Shown: positions 36,327 through 46,440 of the stretch, in pieces
Layout of the letters: the number at the start of each line of letters is the position of its first letter
Numbering within the stretch: the first letter of the stretch is position 1
Assembly: GCA_934149515.1 (NCBI GenBank)
Contig: CAKPFD010000005.1
Coordinates: 1 to 64,000, forward strand
Direction of reading: 5' to 3'
From: an uncultured Bacilli bacterium
GTDB taxonomy: Bacteria > Bacillota_I > Bacilli_A > RF39 > UBA660
Length of the DNA: 64,000 bases
Translations under genes and position numbers: made by a program
Notes under the pieces: generated by a model
Told to the model about the DNA's origin: nothing
The model's database searches: none
Seen by the model: the letters and a program-made list of their open reading frames with translations, nothing else

Positions 36327-38405
36327 ATGAAAAAATTTTCAAAATGGATAGTAGATCATAGCCTGTTCATTGTTGTTATCAGTCTTTTATTACTGATTCC
36401 AACCATGATAGGGTATGTCAAAACTAGAATTAACTATGATATTTTAATATATCTACCAGAAGAAGTAGATACCATTAAAGGAGAAAATATCTTAACCGAT
36501 GAATTTGGGTTAGGATCCTATGCCTTTGTTATGGTCGACAAGATGAGTAATTACGATATATTAAAACTAGAAGACAACATCAAAGCTATCGAAGGTGTTA
36601 ATCAAGTAGCTAGTGTCGCTGATTTACTAGATACAACATTGCCATATGATATGTTACCAGATGAAGTTGTCGACAAATTATATAAAGATGGTGAAACAAT
36701 CGTCTTTGTTACCTTCGATAAAACAACATCAGAAGATAGCACAATCGCTGCCGTAAGACAACTACGACAAACAGTAAAAGATGCTTCCAAAGTAAGTAGT
36801 ATGACTGCAATGGTAATTGATACCATGGATTTATCTAATCAAGAACTACTAGCTTATGTCGTCATCGCTGTAATATTATGTTTGGTAGTATTAATCTTTG
36901 CTACTGATTCTTATATCGTACCAGTTTTTCTACTAACAAACATTGGACTTGCTATTTTATATAACCTAGGATCAAATGTTTTCTTAGGGCAAATTAGCTA
37001 CATCACCAAAGCAATTACAGCAATATTACAACTAGGAGTTACTACTGACTTTTCTATTTTCTTATATCACAAATACGAACAAGAAAAAGAAAAAACAACG
37101 AACAATAAACAAGCCATGCAACAAGCAATTATACAAACATTTCAATCTGTAATTGGTTCATCTTTAACAACATTTGCTGGATTCTTAGCATTATGTACCA
37201 TGGATTTAACTTTAGGAACAGATATCGGAATCGTCATGGCCAAAGGGGTATTACTAGGTTTAATTTGTGTATTGACAATATTCCCAGCACTATTATTAGT
37301 ATTTGATAAAATAATCGAAAAAACAAAACACAAAAATCTATGTCCAGCATTTAAAAAAGTACAAAAATTCTCCGTAAAGCACTATTTAGTAGCATTTGTT
37401 CTTTTCTTACTACTATTAATACCAGCGTATATCGGAAATAAAAACTATGAAGTATATTATAAACTAGATGATTCCTTACCAGAGACATTGCCATTTCGCC
37501 AAGCAAATCAAGAATTAAAAGAAAAGTTTAATATCATTTCACCAGAAATTATTTTACTAGATAAAAATATGAAACAAGATAAAGTAGAACAATTGGTAGA
37601 TGAAATCAAACAACTTGATGGAATTGATTTAGTAATGGCACCATCTATTCTTTTACAAAATGGAGAAGAGCAGCTATTAGATGAAGAATATCAAAAATTA
37701 CTTCAAAATGATGATTATCAATTAGTTATTACTAATTCTACTTATGAAATTGCATCAGATGAGTTGAATAACCAAATAAAAGAGCTAGAAAAATTAGTAA
37801 AGAAATATGATAGCAAAGCCATTGTAGCAGGTGAAGGAGCCTTGATGAAAGACTTAGTAACGATTGCTGATCATGACTTTAAAATGGTAAATTATACATC
37901 CTTAATTGTTATCTTCATCATTATGTTATGTGTGTTAAAATCTATTGGTTTACCAATTGTCTTAATTGCAACCATTGAATTTGCCATCATGTTAAATATG
38001 TCTGTTGCTTATTATACAGGTACCAAACTACCATTTATCGCATCCATTATCGTAGGAACGATTCAATTAGGAGCAACCATCGATTATGCGATTTTAATGT
38101 CAACAACTTACCTAGAACAGCGAAGTAAAATCAACGATAAAAAACAAGCCATGACCAAAACATTAGCTTTAACGGTACCATCTATCATTACCTCAGCACT
38201 TTGTTTCTTTGCTGCAACGATCGGTGTTGCCTTTTATTCTAAAATCGATATGATCGGATCTATTTGTAAACTATTAGCACGTGGATCATTAATTAGTATG
38301 GCCGTTGTCATTTTGATTTTACCATCCATGTTAATGTTATTTGATACATTTATTTTAAAAACAACCAAAACAAAGAAAGAAGGAATTTCTTATGAAACCA
38401 AATAA
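36327..38405 (+). CDS. MMPL/RND-type exporter
   Basis: 692 residues with the RND half-repeat layout: one membrane helix, an extracellular domain, five to six helices, then the same again. The second-half helices contain G-A-T-I-D-Y-A-I-L, and the first contains G-V-T-T-D-F-S-I-F, the repeated proton-relay-type block of MMPL proteins. They export lipids, peptides or drugs using the proton gradient. AGGAGGG precedes the ATG. It overlaps the next gene by 14 bases and is divergent from a TetR regulator. Confidence 0.9.
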   Translation: MKKFSKWIVDHSLFIVVISLLLLIPTMIGYVKTRINYDILIYLPEEVDTIKGENILTDEFGLGSYAFVMVDKMSNYDILKLEDNIKAIEGVNQVASVADLLDTTLPYDMLPDEVVDKLYKDGETIVFVTFDKTTSEDSTIAAVRQLRQTVKDASKVSSMTAMVIDTMDLSNQELLAYVVIAVILCLVVLIFATDSYIVPVFLLTNIGLAILYNLGSNVFLGQISYITKAITAILQLGVTTDFSIFLYHKYEQEKEKTTNNKQAMQQAIIQTFQSVIGSSLTTFAGFLALCTMDLTLGTDIGIVMAKGVLLGLICVLTIFPALLLVFDKIIEKTKHKNLCPAFKKVQKFSVKHYLVAFVLFLLLLIPAYIGNKNYEVYYKLDDSLPETLPFRQANQELKEKFNIISPEIILLDKNMKQDKVEQLVDEIKQLDGIDLVMAPSILLQNGEEQLLDEEYQKLLQNDDYQLVITNSTYEIASDELNNQIKELEKLVKKYDSKAIVAGEGALMKDLVTIADHDFKMVNYTSLIVIFIIMLCVLKSIGLPIVLIATIEFAIMLNMSVAYYTGTKLPFIASIIVGTIQLGATIDYAILMSTTYLEQRSKINDKKQAMTKTLALTVPSIITSALCFFAATIGVAFYSKIDMIGSICKLLARGSLISMAVVILILPSMLMLFDTFILKTTKTKKEGISYETK

Positions 38406-40035
38406 ATTGTTAATTGCCAGTATGAGTATTTTATTACTTCAACCATTATCAACAGTTGCTATGACCAAAAAAGAAACAGTTTACGTCCAATTAAAAAATG
38501 ACGGAACACCAATCAAAACAACGGTTAATAATCATTTATTTTTAACAAGTGAAGATAAAAAAATTACTGATCAAAGTATTTTAAAAAACATTACCAATAC
38601 TAGTGGTGATGAAACATTCGAACAAAAAAATAATATTTTGACATTTGAAAATAAAGGAAAAGATATTTTTTATCAAGGAACAACAGAAAAAACATCTCCA
38701 ATTCAAATGAAAGTCAAATATTATCTAGATGATAAAGAAATGGCCGTTAAAGATATGATTGGTAAAAAAGGAACTGTTAAAATAGAAATTAATTATGAAA
38801 ATGAAGCAGTCGATGGTACTACTTATCCATTTGTTGTTACAACAGCAACTATCTTAAAAGATAAAGATAATAAAGAAATAACTATATCAAACGGTAAAGC
38901 CATTGATACAGGTAGTAAAACTATCATTGTTGGTATTGCTGCTCCTAGTTTAGATAAAATTACAAATATGAGTGATTTTTCTAACCTTAATAGTACCGAA
39001 ATTACTTATCAAACAGAAAACTTTTCTTTAAATAATATTTATATGATAGCAACACCAAAACTATTAAGTGAAGAAGATTTTACGATTTTCGATAAAGTAG
39101 ATACACTAACATCATCAATTGCGACAATGGATGCAAGTGTTGGAAAATTAATAGAAGGATCAACCAAATTACAAGATGGTTCTAAAACACTAGAAGATGG
39201 CTTACAAACTCTTCAAGAAAAATTACAACAAATTAATGCAGCAACAGAACAATTAGAAAATGGTACCATTCGTTTAGATGCAGGACTTGCCCAAATGATG
39301 GAAAAATTACAAAATGTAAAAGCATCACTAGAAAGTAAAGATATGAGTGAAAAACTAAGTAAAATAGATTATTTACAAAGTCAAAATGAAACAACTATCA
39401 ATACTTTAACAACAACAAATCAAATTTTAAAAACAACTTATGATACTTATCAATTAGCAGCATTTCAAACAACAGAAGCCTTAAGTACTTACTTTAGTAA
39501 TTATTTTGAACAAAAAGGTTTAACAAAAGAAGAGTATCAATCAAAAATAGAAGAATTAATCAAATGTAAAATAACCTATGAAGCAATTTATTCTTCTAAT
39601 CAAAATTTAATTACACTACTAGCAAGTAATAAAGAAACAATTACAACCTTAAAAGCAAGTGTCATAGAATTAACAACATCTATTACAGATTTATTAGAAC
39701 AATCTCAAACTGGTATTTTAACCTTACAAGAAGGAAGTAAAACCCTAAAAAATGGCATGTCACAAGTAAATGCTGGTGCAAAAGCTTTACAAGAAGGAGC
39801 AAGCACCCTAACACAAGGACAAGCAACCTTAGGAAATGGTATTGCAAGTTTAACAACTGGTCTAACAACCTTTGATAATCAAGCAATGACACCACTGACA
39901 ACTTATGCTAATAAAATAGCAACTTATAAAGATACATTAGAAAAAGTAACCAACTTATCTAATACCTATAAAGGTTTCTCTACAGATAATGCCACAATGA
40001 CAACCTTTGTTTATAAAATGCAAGCAGCAAAATAA
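38392..40035 (+). CDS. Secreted coiled-coil partner of the MMPL exporter (YhgE-like)
   Basis: 547 residues with an N-terminal signal peptide (about residues 1-23), a beta-rich domain to about 220, then long helices. Repeated patterns such as LIEGSTKLQDGSKTLEDGL and LQEGSKTLKNGMSQVNAGA (about residues 250-300 and 445-500) are the Lxx-G repeat coils seen in YhgE/Pip-type proteins. It has no clear C-terminal membrane segment. The start lies inside the exporter gene, so they are coupled, and it probably forms the extracellular part of that export system. Confidence 0.72.
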   Translation: MKPNKLLIASMSILLLQPLSTVAMTKKETVYVQLKNDGTPIKTTVNNHLFLTSEDKKITDQSILKNITNTSGDETFEQKNNILTFENKGKDIFYQGTTEKTSPIQMKVKYYLDDKEMAVKDMIGKKGTVKIEINYENEAVDGTTYPFVVTTATILKDKDNKEITISNGKAIDTGSKTIIVGIAAPSLDKITNMSDFSNLNSTEITYQTENFSLNNIYMIATPKLLSEEDFTIFDKVDTLTSSIATMDASVGKLIEGSTKLQDGSKTLEDGLQTLQEKLQQINAATEQLENGTIRLDAGLAQMMEKLQNVKASLESKDMSEKLSKIDYLQSQNETTINTLTTTNQILKTTYDTYQLAAFQTTEALSTYFSNYFEQKGLTKEEYQSKIEELIKCKITYEAIYSSNQNLITLLASNKETITTLKASVIELTTSITDLLEQSQTGILTLQEGSKTLKNGMSQVNAGAKALQEGASTLTQGQATLGNGIASLTTGLTTFDNQAMTPLTTYANKIATYKDTLEKVTNLSNTYKGFSTDNATMTTFVYKMQAAK

Positions 40036-40066
40036 CATAAAAATCTAAAAAAATACAATAAATGAC

Positions 40067-40095
40067 TTGCGTTTAGAAATAAAATACATTATACT
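40067..40095 (+). promoter_or_regulatory. Promoter of the structured RNA
   Basis: TTGCGT (40067-40072) and TATACT (40090-40095) are separated by exactly 17 bases, predicting a start near 40102. Confidence 0.7.
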
Positions 40096-40100
40096 AGTTT

Positions 40101-40275
40101 CTAGTAAAAGGGCTGAAGAAATAATGGATATAAGAATAATTCTTTAAAAGAAATCGCCCATATCTTTTACAGGTATGTTTATCTTATACTATTAAAAAAA
40201 ATACTATCAAATATCGCCTTTTTACTATTTTGTAAAGTAATTGTAAAAGCTCTAAAACAAAAGAGCTTTTTTCTT
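40101..40275 (+). ncRNA. Structured small RNA, possibly 6S-like
   Basis: No ORF is present. AGTAAAAGGGC (40103-40113) pairs with GCCTTTTTACT (40216-40226) over 11 bp as a closing stem. An inner stem pairs TATAAGAATAA with TTATCTTATA (ending at 40189), leaving a large internal loop. A terminator follows (AAAAGCTCT, 40245-40253, with AGAGCTTTT, 40262-40270, and T-run). A long hairpin with a central bubble and a total near 175 nt resembles 6S RNA, which regulates RNA polymerase. The sequence itself was not recognised, so the class is tentative. Confidence 0.45.
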
Positions 40276-40326
40276 TTCCTTTAGATTTTAATATGTTATG
40301 ATGAAGATAATAAAGGAGAAAAAAGT

Positions 40327-41100
40327 ATGGAAACAAAAAAACCTAACAAAGGAATCATTATACTACTTATTATCATCATTTTAGGATTAGTAGGTTATAT
40401 TATCTTTGATAAAATGCCAAAAGAAAAGAAAGAAGATAAAAAACAAACAGAAACGACCACCGAAACAACACCTAAAACAACAACACTAGCAACAACCGAT
40501 CCTCTAGTAATAAAGTTATTTATGATCGCAAGAGAAGATTTAGGGTATAAACATCTAGAGAAGAATGACTCGTTACAAGATTATATGGGTACGATTGCAC
40601 TTGCTCAATTACCACAAAGCGTCTTTTTACCTTATTCTTCATGTCAAAATCTAGATCCACTATCTACAAGAGGAAATTATTGCGGACTACAAATGAATGA
40701 TGCTATGTCAAAAGCTTACGGTTCGGCGGATACAGAAGCCTTTAAACAAGCAGCAAAAACCAATTCCACAACCGTTGTTGATGCTACGATTTTAGAAAAT
40801 AAAATAAAAGAAATTTTTGGACAAGATATTAATTTTGATCGTAAAGATTTTGAGGGTTTGGGCTTTGGACCAGTATGGCACTATAATCAAAGTGAAAATG
40901 TATATGCTGAATATGGTTGTGAATGTGGTGGAACACATCCTGCTAGAGATCAAGTCATTAATAGTGCAACCAAAGATAATGATACAATTACTCTTGTAAC
41001 AACCTTTACCGAAGGCGAAGAAAAACAAACCATTACGTACACCTTCACCTTAGAAAAAGAAACTAATAACTATATTTATAAAACTAGAATTGTAAATTAA
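40327..41100 (+). CDS. Membrane-anchored extracellular protein, unknown
   Basis: 257 residues: one membrane segment (about 9-28), a threonine-rich linker (T-T-T-E-T-T-P-K-T-T-T), then a globular domain. It contains an E-Y-G-C-E-C-G-G-T-H-P cluster and two earlier cysteines (S-S-C-Q-N and N-Y-C-G-L), suggesting disulfides outside the cell. AAAGGAG precedes the start. No family recognised. Confidence 0.72.
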   Translation: METKKPNKGIIILLIIIILGLVGYIIFDKMPKEKKEDKKQTETTTETTPKTTTLATTDPLVIKLFMIAREDLGYKHLEKNDSLQDYMGTIALAQLPQSVFLPYSSCQNLDPLSTRGNYCGLQMNDAMSKAYGSADTEAFKQAAKTNSTTVVDATILENKIKEIFGQDINFDRKDFEGLGFGPVWHYNQSENVYAEYGCECGGTHPARDQVINSATKDNDTITLVTTFTEGEEKQTITYTFTLEKETNNYIYKTRIVN

Positions 41101-41151
41101 TCTTACCAACAAGAAAAACTTATGTTATACTACTACTAGGAGAGATAAAAC

Positions 41152-41352
41152 ATGGGTCAAATCGTAAAGAATACAACATTTGATATAGGATGTGACGATT
41201 TAAACGTCAACGATACCATTAAGGTGATCACCACCAAAGAAGAAGGAATCATCGTTTTAAAAGCCATTTCATTATATCAAGTAAAACTAACAACTGGCGC
41301 AAACAAAGGAATGGTGCGCTCTTATACTCGTGCCGAATTAGAAAGAATATAG
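41152..41352 (+). CDS. Small protein of unknown function
   Basis: 66 residues, beta-rich pattern, with G-C-D-D-L-N-V-N-D-T-I-K-V and a basic end. TTATACT-type promoter and AGGAGAG ribosome site lie upstream. The terminator at 41341-41367 overlaps its last codons. No family recognised. Confidence 0.65.
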   Translation: MGQIVKNTTFDIGCDDLNVNDTIKVITTKEEGIIVLKAISLYQVKLTTGANKGMVRSYTRAELERI

Positions 41353-41367
41353 TGTTCTTTCTTTTTC
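41341..41367 (+). terminator. Terminator overlapping the 3' end of the small gene
   Basis: GAAAGAA (41341-41347) pairs with TTCTTTC (41355-41361), followed by a T-run. Confidence 0.7.
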
Positions 41368-41427
41368 TGTTTTTACCATAATTTTATCTTCTAGAATAAA
41401 TAAACAAGCAAAAAGGAGTAAGAAAAC

Positions 41428-43323
41428 ATGTCAAAAGAAACTTATTATGATGTAGATAAATCAGTCTACGAATTCCAAAAAGAACATACGAAAGATTTTA
41501 AGCATAATAAAGCTTATCGATACTATGGTAGAAATATTTCCTATAACACCTCTCATAAAAATATTGAAAATATCGCCAAAGTAATGCAAGCTCATGATGT
41601 TAAAAAAGGAGATATCATACCAGTGATTGCCCCAATGTTACCAAGCGTTGTCGATAGCTTTTATGGAATTAATAAAGTAGGAGCCACTTTCTTTCCAATC
41701 GATCCTAGAAATAACGCCACTAGAATTCGTGATTTTTTAAACTTAACCGGAGCAAAACAAGTTATCATGCTTGATCAAGCCTATGGGAAAATAGATGCTA
41801 TTATCGATCACACCAACGTTCAAAACGTCCTTGTTATTACACCAGAAGAAGCAATGTTTCCTTTCTTAAGATTATCGTATCGTCTTGATCAACAAACTAA
41901 AACTAAGAAATACTATGATGCCGTAAAAGCACTTGGAACAGAATCTAGTGAAAAAGTTGCAAATATAATAGAAAACCATAAAGATATTTTTGAAATGTCC
42001 GATGAAGAGTATGAACAACTCTATCAAGCAAACATCTTTCAAAAAACAAAAGATATAGCTATGAAAAATCTATATTATCAATTTCCCCCAATAAAAGGCT
42101 ATGAAGATTTAAGAAGCGAAATTAAAAAAGTAGCACCAGAAAAAGAAGTCGAATCTATCTATGATAAAGCAATACCAGCGTCCCTAACTATGACGAGTGG
42201 AACAACTGGAAAACCAAAATTAGTACCAACAATGAATCGTAGCTATAATGTCAAAGTAAGAGATTATGCTAAAACGACGATGCCAATTGAGAAAAAAGAT
42301 AGAATTCTAAGTATGCCACCTTTTATCTTATATGGAGAAATATTCATGCATATGGCCTATGTTCGTGGAGTTCAAAACGTCATCATTCCAGATATTACCG
42401 CCTATTATTATCCAGGAGTTATCAAACAAGAAAAAATAGCACATGCTGTTGGTGTACCATCTCAAGCCCTAGAATTAGCAAACGATCGTCATTCTTATGG
42501 TGTTGCAGGTCAAAGTGAAAAATGGTTAAGACAAATGCGTCATTTAAAAAGCGTTTCCACAGGTGGTACTAAAATGTTATTAGAACACGAAAAGAAAATT
42601 AATAAAGCCTTAAAAGAACTAGGAATAGAAGTCACTCAAGGATATTCTATGACAGAACTAACACCAGCATCCATGACGAACATGCCAGGCTTTTCTAAAG
42701 AACAAAGTGTTGGAAGACCAATTGGTGATACCAAATGTAAAATTGTTGATCTAGAAACAAATGAAGAGAAAAAAGTCAATGAAATTGGTAACTTATTAGT
42801 AAAAAGTGAAACACAATTTACAGGATATTACAAAAATGAAGAAGCAACCCAAAAAGCCCTTATTCAATATGATGGAAAACAAATGGTCAATACTGGTGAT
42901 TTAGCCTTTGTTGATGAAGATGGTTATTATCATATTGTTGGAAGAGAAAAAGAAATGATCATAAGACCAGATGGCCATAATAATTTCCCATCAGAAATGG
43001 AAGAACTATTAGCAAAACATCCAATTGTTGCAGATTGTGCTGTTGTCGGATATCCTTATCCAGGCTATGATAGTCCACTAGGTGAATATCCAAAAGCACA
43101 CATTGTCTTAAAAGAAGAATATAAAAACGAACAAGCAGCAAGTGAAGAAATGTTAAAAGAATACTGTCTTGAAAACTTACCAGAACGCGATGTTCCATAC
43201 TATTATGAATTCCATGATAAATTACCATTGACACCAGTCTTAAAAGTGGATAAAGAAGCCCTAAAAGCAAGTGATAAACAACAAGCCCTTGAACAGAAAG
43301 CCAAACAAAAAGTAAAAAAATAG
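41428..43323 (+). CDS. AMP-binding acyl/aryl-CoA ligase family protein
   Basis: 631 residues of the adenylate-forming superfamily. Motifs in order are MTSGTTGKPKLVP (phosphate loop), GYSMTELTPAS, NTGDLAFVDEDGYYHIVGR with the hinge, and a C-terminal lysine region (TPVLKVDKEAL) that carries the catalytic Lys. It would adenylate a carboxylate and transfer it to CoA or a carrier; substrate unknown. A hybrid histidine kinase gene follows with its own promoter, so a functional link is possible but not shown. Confidence 0.9.
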   Translation: MSKETYYDVDKSVYEFQKEHTKDFKHNKAYRYYGRNISYNTSHKNIENIAKVMQAHDVKKGDIIPVIAPMLPSVVDSFYGINKVGATFFPIDPRNNATRIRDFLNLTGAKQVIMLDQAYGKIDAIIDHTNVQNVLVITPEEAMFPFLRLSYRLDQQTKTKKYYDAVKALGTESSEKVANIIENHKDIFEMSDEEYEQLYQANIFQKTKDIAMKNLYYQFPPIKGYEDLRSEIKKVAPEKEVESIYDKAIPASLTMTSGTTGKPKLVPTMNRSYNVKVRDYAKTTMPIEKKDRILSMPPFILYGEIFMHMAYVRGVQNVIIPDITAYYYPGVIKQEKIAHAVGVPSQALELANDRHSYGVAGQSEKWLRQMRHLKSVSTGGTKMLLEHEKKINKALKELGIEVTQGYSMTELTPASMTNMPGFSKEQSVGRPIGDTKCKIVDLETNEEKKVNEIGNLLVKSETQFTGYYKNEEATQKALIQYDGKQMVNTGDLAFVDEDGYYHIVGREKEMIIRPDGHNNFPSEMEELLAKHPIVADCAVVGYPYPGYDSPLGEYPKAHIVLKEEYKNEQAASEEMLKEYCLENLPERDVPYYYEFHDKLPLTPVLKVDKEALKASDKQQALEQKAKQKVKK

Positions 43324-43393
43324 AAAGTTAGTTTCTTTCAATCAAAAGGTATGCTATAATCTAAATAGAATAAAAAAGAATAGAGGAAGTAAT

Positions 43394-45241
43394 ATGAGTG
43401 TTGGATTTACATTTTCAGCTTGTAGCTTATTTTATAGTATCTTATTGACAACCATTTTCTTTTCCAAAAAACGCTTAGATACATTAGAAAATAAAATTTA
43501 TGGTCTTGCTATTATTGCCAATTTAATAGGAATTATCTTTGCCTTAGGCAGTTACTTTGCCATTATTGTCAAAGATCAAATTCCACTGTTAAATACCTTA
43601 GTATCCAAAACTTTAATTGTTTACTATCTGATTTATTTATCGATCTTAACCGTTTATATTTATGTTATTTCTAACAAAGTAACCTATTATAACATTTCTA
43701 AAAAAGATAAAATGATCGGCTATAGTAGTTTAGTAATTTTCTTTACTTTATTACTTTTAATTTGTATTTTACCATTATACTTTTATGCCAATGGAACGAT
43801 TGCTTATTCTTATGGTCCAAGTGCAAACGTCATGTATATTTTCTCAGGAGTTGCAATTTTCAGCTGGATTATTTTAATGATAAAACATTACAAAGAACTA
43901 AAAGATAAAAAATACTTACCAATGTTTGCTTTCATCTTAATTGGTGGAATTGTCATGATAATTCAAAAACTAAATCCAGGAGTTTTACTAATGACATCGA
44001 TGGAGACATTTATTACGTTTTTAATGTACTTTACCATTGAAAATCCTGATTTAAAAATGATTGAAGATTTAAACTTAGCAAGAGAACAAGCCGACAAAGC
44101 CAACAATGCCAAAACAGAATTCTTATCTAATATGTCGCATGAAATTAGAACGCCATTAAATGCCATCACTGGTTTTTCTCAAGCATTAAGTGAAGAAGAA
44201 AACATGCCATCCTCTGCCAAAGAAGATGTTAAAGATATCCTAATGGCAACAGATAGCTTACTAGAAATTGTCAATGGTATCTTAGATATTTCCAAAATTG
44301 AAGCCAACAAACTAGAAATTATCAACACTTACTATAATCCTTATAAAGTATTGAATGAATTAACTATCTTGACAAAAGCACGTCTAGGTAGTGAAAAACC
44401 AATTGAATTAAGAGTAAGTATCGATGATACAATTCCAAAAGTACTATATGGTGATTATGCAAGATTAAAACAAATTATTTTAAATATTTTAACAAACGCT
44501 GTAAAATACACCAATGAAGGTTATATTGAATTCAAAGTAACACACTTAGAAAAAGATGGGATCTGTCGGTTGATCGTTTCAGTAGAAGATACAGGAATTG
44601 GTATTAAGCGAGATAAAATCGATAAATTATTTGATAAATTTGAACGTTTAGACGAAGAAAGAAACATCACCATAGAAGGAACTGGTTTAGGACTTGCCAT
44701 TACTAAACGTTTAGTACAATTGATGCATGGAGAACTAGTGGTTCAAAGCCTTTATGGAAAAGGAAGTAAATTTACTGTTTCTATTGATCAAAGAATTGCC
44801 AAAGAACCTGTTAAATCAACAACGCAAGCAGCAAACCAACAACCAACATCAACTACGGATGATACCCTAAAAGGTAAACACCTCTTAGTAGTAGATGATA
44901 ACAAGCTAAACTTAAAAGTTGCACAACGTCTACTTGCTAATTATCATTTTGATATCGATACCGTAGAAAGTGGTTTTGATTGCATCGAAAAAATAAAAGC
45001 TGGTACTTGCTATGATCTGATTTTAATGGATGATATGATGCCAAAATTATCAGGAACACAAACCTTGCAAAAACTAAAAGAAGATCCAAACTTCCACATT
45101 CCAACCATCGCCTTAACAGCAAATGCTATCGCTGGAATGAAGGAACAATACTTATCAGCAGGATTTGATGATTACCTAGCAAAACCAATCGAAAGAAATG
45201 AACTAAATAGAGTCATTCATACATTTTTAAACAAACAATAG
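43394..45241 (+). CDS. Hybrid sensor histidine kinase
   Basis: 615 residues: about seven membrane segments (to residue 220), a short linker coil, HisKA with MSHEIRTPLNA (His near residue 248), HATPase with ILTNAVKYTNEG, EDTGIGI and GTGLGLAIT, and a C-terminal receiver domain starting LLVVDDN with the phospho-acceptor Asp in LILMDDMMP (near 545). The membrane sensor has no separate extracellular domain. The next gene supplies an Hpt domain, so phosphate probably flows His-Asp-His-Asp. Confidence 0.94.
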   Translation: MSVGFTFSACSLFYSILLTTIFFSKKRLDTLENKIYGLAIIANLIGIIFALGSYFAIIVKDQIPLLNTLVSKTLIVYYLIYLSILTVYIYVISNKVTYYNISKKDKMIGYSSLVIFFTLLLLICILPLYFYANGTIAYSYGPSANVMYIFSGVAIFSWIILMIKHYKELKDKKYLPMFAFILIGGIVMIIQKLNPGVLLMTSMETFITFLMYFTIENPDLKMIEDLNLAREQADKANNAKTEFLSNMSHEIRTPLNAITGFSQALSEEENMPSSAKEDVKDILMATDSLLEIVNGILDISKIEANKLEIINTYYNPYKVLNELTILTKARLGSEKPIELRVSIDDTIPKVLYGDYARLKQIILNILTNAVKYTNEGYIEFKVTHLEKDGICRLIVSVEDTGIGIKRDKIDKLFDKFERLDEERNITIEGTGLGLAITKRLVQLMHGELVVQSLYGKGSKFTVSIDQRIAKEPVKSTTQAANQQPTSTTDDTLKGKHLLVVDDNKLNLKVAQRLLANYHFDIDTVESGFDCIEKIKAGTCYDLILMDDMMPKLSGTQTLQKLKEDPNFHIPTIALTANAIAGMKEQYLSAGFDDYLAKPIERNELNRVIHTFLNKQ

Positions 45242-45252
45242 GAGGGAAAAAT

Positions 45253-46029
45253 ATGAAAGATGTATCATTATTAATTAACAATGGAGTAAATGTTCAAAAA
45301 AGTCTAGAACTATTTGGAGATATGGCAACTTATGATGCAACCTTAGGAGATTTTTTAGCCGATATTGGTGAAAAAGAAATGAAAATCAAGCATTATAAAG
45401 AAGTAGGGGATATGGCCAATTATTCCATCCTAGTTCATGGCTTGAAAAGTGATGCTAAATACTTTGGATTTGATACCTTAGCAGAACTTGCTTATCAACA
45501 TGAAATGGCTAGTAAAGAAAATAATTTATATTATGTAACAGAACAATTCAACAGCTTAATTCAAGAACTAGATAGAATCGTTCACTTAGTAAAGCAATAC
45601 TTAGGACTTGAAGCAGCAGGAACAACGACAACAGTTGTAACACAAAGAAAAGACAAAGCTATCATTGTTGTAGATGATTCAGCAGTTATTAAAAACTTTA
45701 TCCAGAAAATCTTTGATAATGAATTTTCTGTGCTAATGGCAAGTGATGGAAATGAAGCTTTACAGTTAATTCGTCAAAATCAAGATATCAAAATCGTTGG
45801 AATGCTACTTGATTTAAATATGCCAAATGTCAATGGATTCCAAGTACTAGAATATTTTAAAAATAACAATTTATTTGATAAAATGCCAGTATCAATTATT
45901 ACAGGTGTTGGAAACGATGAATTAATCGCTCATGCTTTCGAATATCCAATCGTCGATGTGTTGAAAAAACCATTTAACGAACGTGATATTAAAGCAGTCG
46001 TAGAAAAAACAATTCAATACGCTCATTAA
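45253..46029 (+). CDS. Hpt-receiver phosphorelay protein
   Basis: 258 residues: an N-terminal Hpt domain with phospho-His in LVHGLKSDAKYFG and a C-terminal receiver with AIIVVDDSAVI, LDLNMPNVNGF and KKPF. It has no DNA-binding or other output domain. A GGAGG site lies 11 bases after the kinase stop codon, so the pair is one operon. The output is unknown, so it may act on a protein partner encoded elsewhere. Confidence 0.92.
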   Translation: MKDVSLLINNGVNVQKSLELFGDMATYDATLGDFLADIGEKEMKIKHYKEVGDMANYSILVHGLKSDAKYFGFDTLAELAYQHEMASKENNLYYVTEQFNSLIQELDRIVHLVKQYLGLEAAGTTTTVVTQRKDKAIIVVDDSAVIKNFIQKIFDNEFSVLMASDGNEALQLIRQNQDIKIVGMLLDLNMPNVNGFQVLEYFKNNNLFDKMPVSIITGVGNDELIAHAFEYPIVDVLKKPFNERDIKAVVEKTIQYAH

Positions 46030-46044
46030 AAAAAGAATAAACGT

Positions 46045-46071
46045 AAAAAGGACTTCAGCTAGGTCCTTTTT
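46045..46071 (+). terminator. Terminator after the phosphorelay operon
   Basis: AAAAAGGAC (46045-46053) pairs with GTCCTTTTT (46063-46071) and ends in T. Confidence 0.85.
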
Positions 46072-46181
46072 GTATGTTTTATCATCACCCAATCTAGAAA
46101 AATTTAGGATTTTGGTTCAAAATTAGAAGTTAGACAACAAGATTATGAAATTTCATATTTAACAATATAATTTTTTATTTC

Positions 46182-46410
46182 TTGTTTATTCACTCTATTT
46201 TTGATATGATATATTCATAAGGTAGAAGAAAGTAGGGATGAGTATGAAGAGTATAATAAAAACTTGTCTAACCGAAACTGCAATTAATAGTAATCCCGAT
46301 GAGTTGATTAGTATTAACTCAAAGTTAGCCTGGGAGGGGGGAATTTATCTAAGACAATAGAAATATCATTGTAGAATAAACAAGATAATATTATCTTGTG
46401 TTTTAGCATT
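46182..46410 (+). promoter_or_regulatory. Conserved G-tract leader with terminator-like hairpin, copy 2
   Basis: TTGTTT (46182-46187) and TATGAT (46205-46210) are 17 bases apart. A short ORF (46244-46360) carries AAAGTTAGCCT and GGGA plus six G. A CAAGATA/TATCTTG hairpin (46381-46398) with a weak T-run follows before the surface gene at 46441. The order matches the leaders at 11425 and 59947. The 46030-46440 gap is accounted for by this leader and the preceding terminator. Confidence 0.6.
46244..46360 (+). CDS. Leader peptide of the DGR target gene (38 aa)
   Basis: ATG at 46244 follows an AGGG ribosome site six bases upstream. The C-terminal part reads I-N-S-K-L-A-W-E-G-G-I-Y-L-R-Q, homologous to the peptides at 11460 and 60010. 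The longer N-terminus is specific to this copy. The stop codon lies 21 bases before the terminator-like hairpin. Confidence 0.55.
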   Translation: MKSIIKTCLTETAINSNPDELISINSKLAWEGGIYLRQ

Positions 46411-46440
46411 ATATAAAAACTAAAAAGGGAGTAATAAAAC

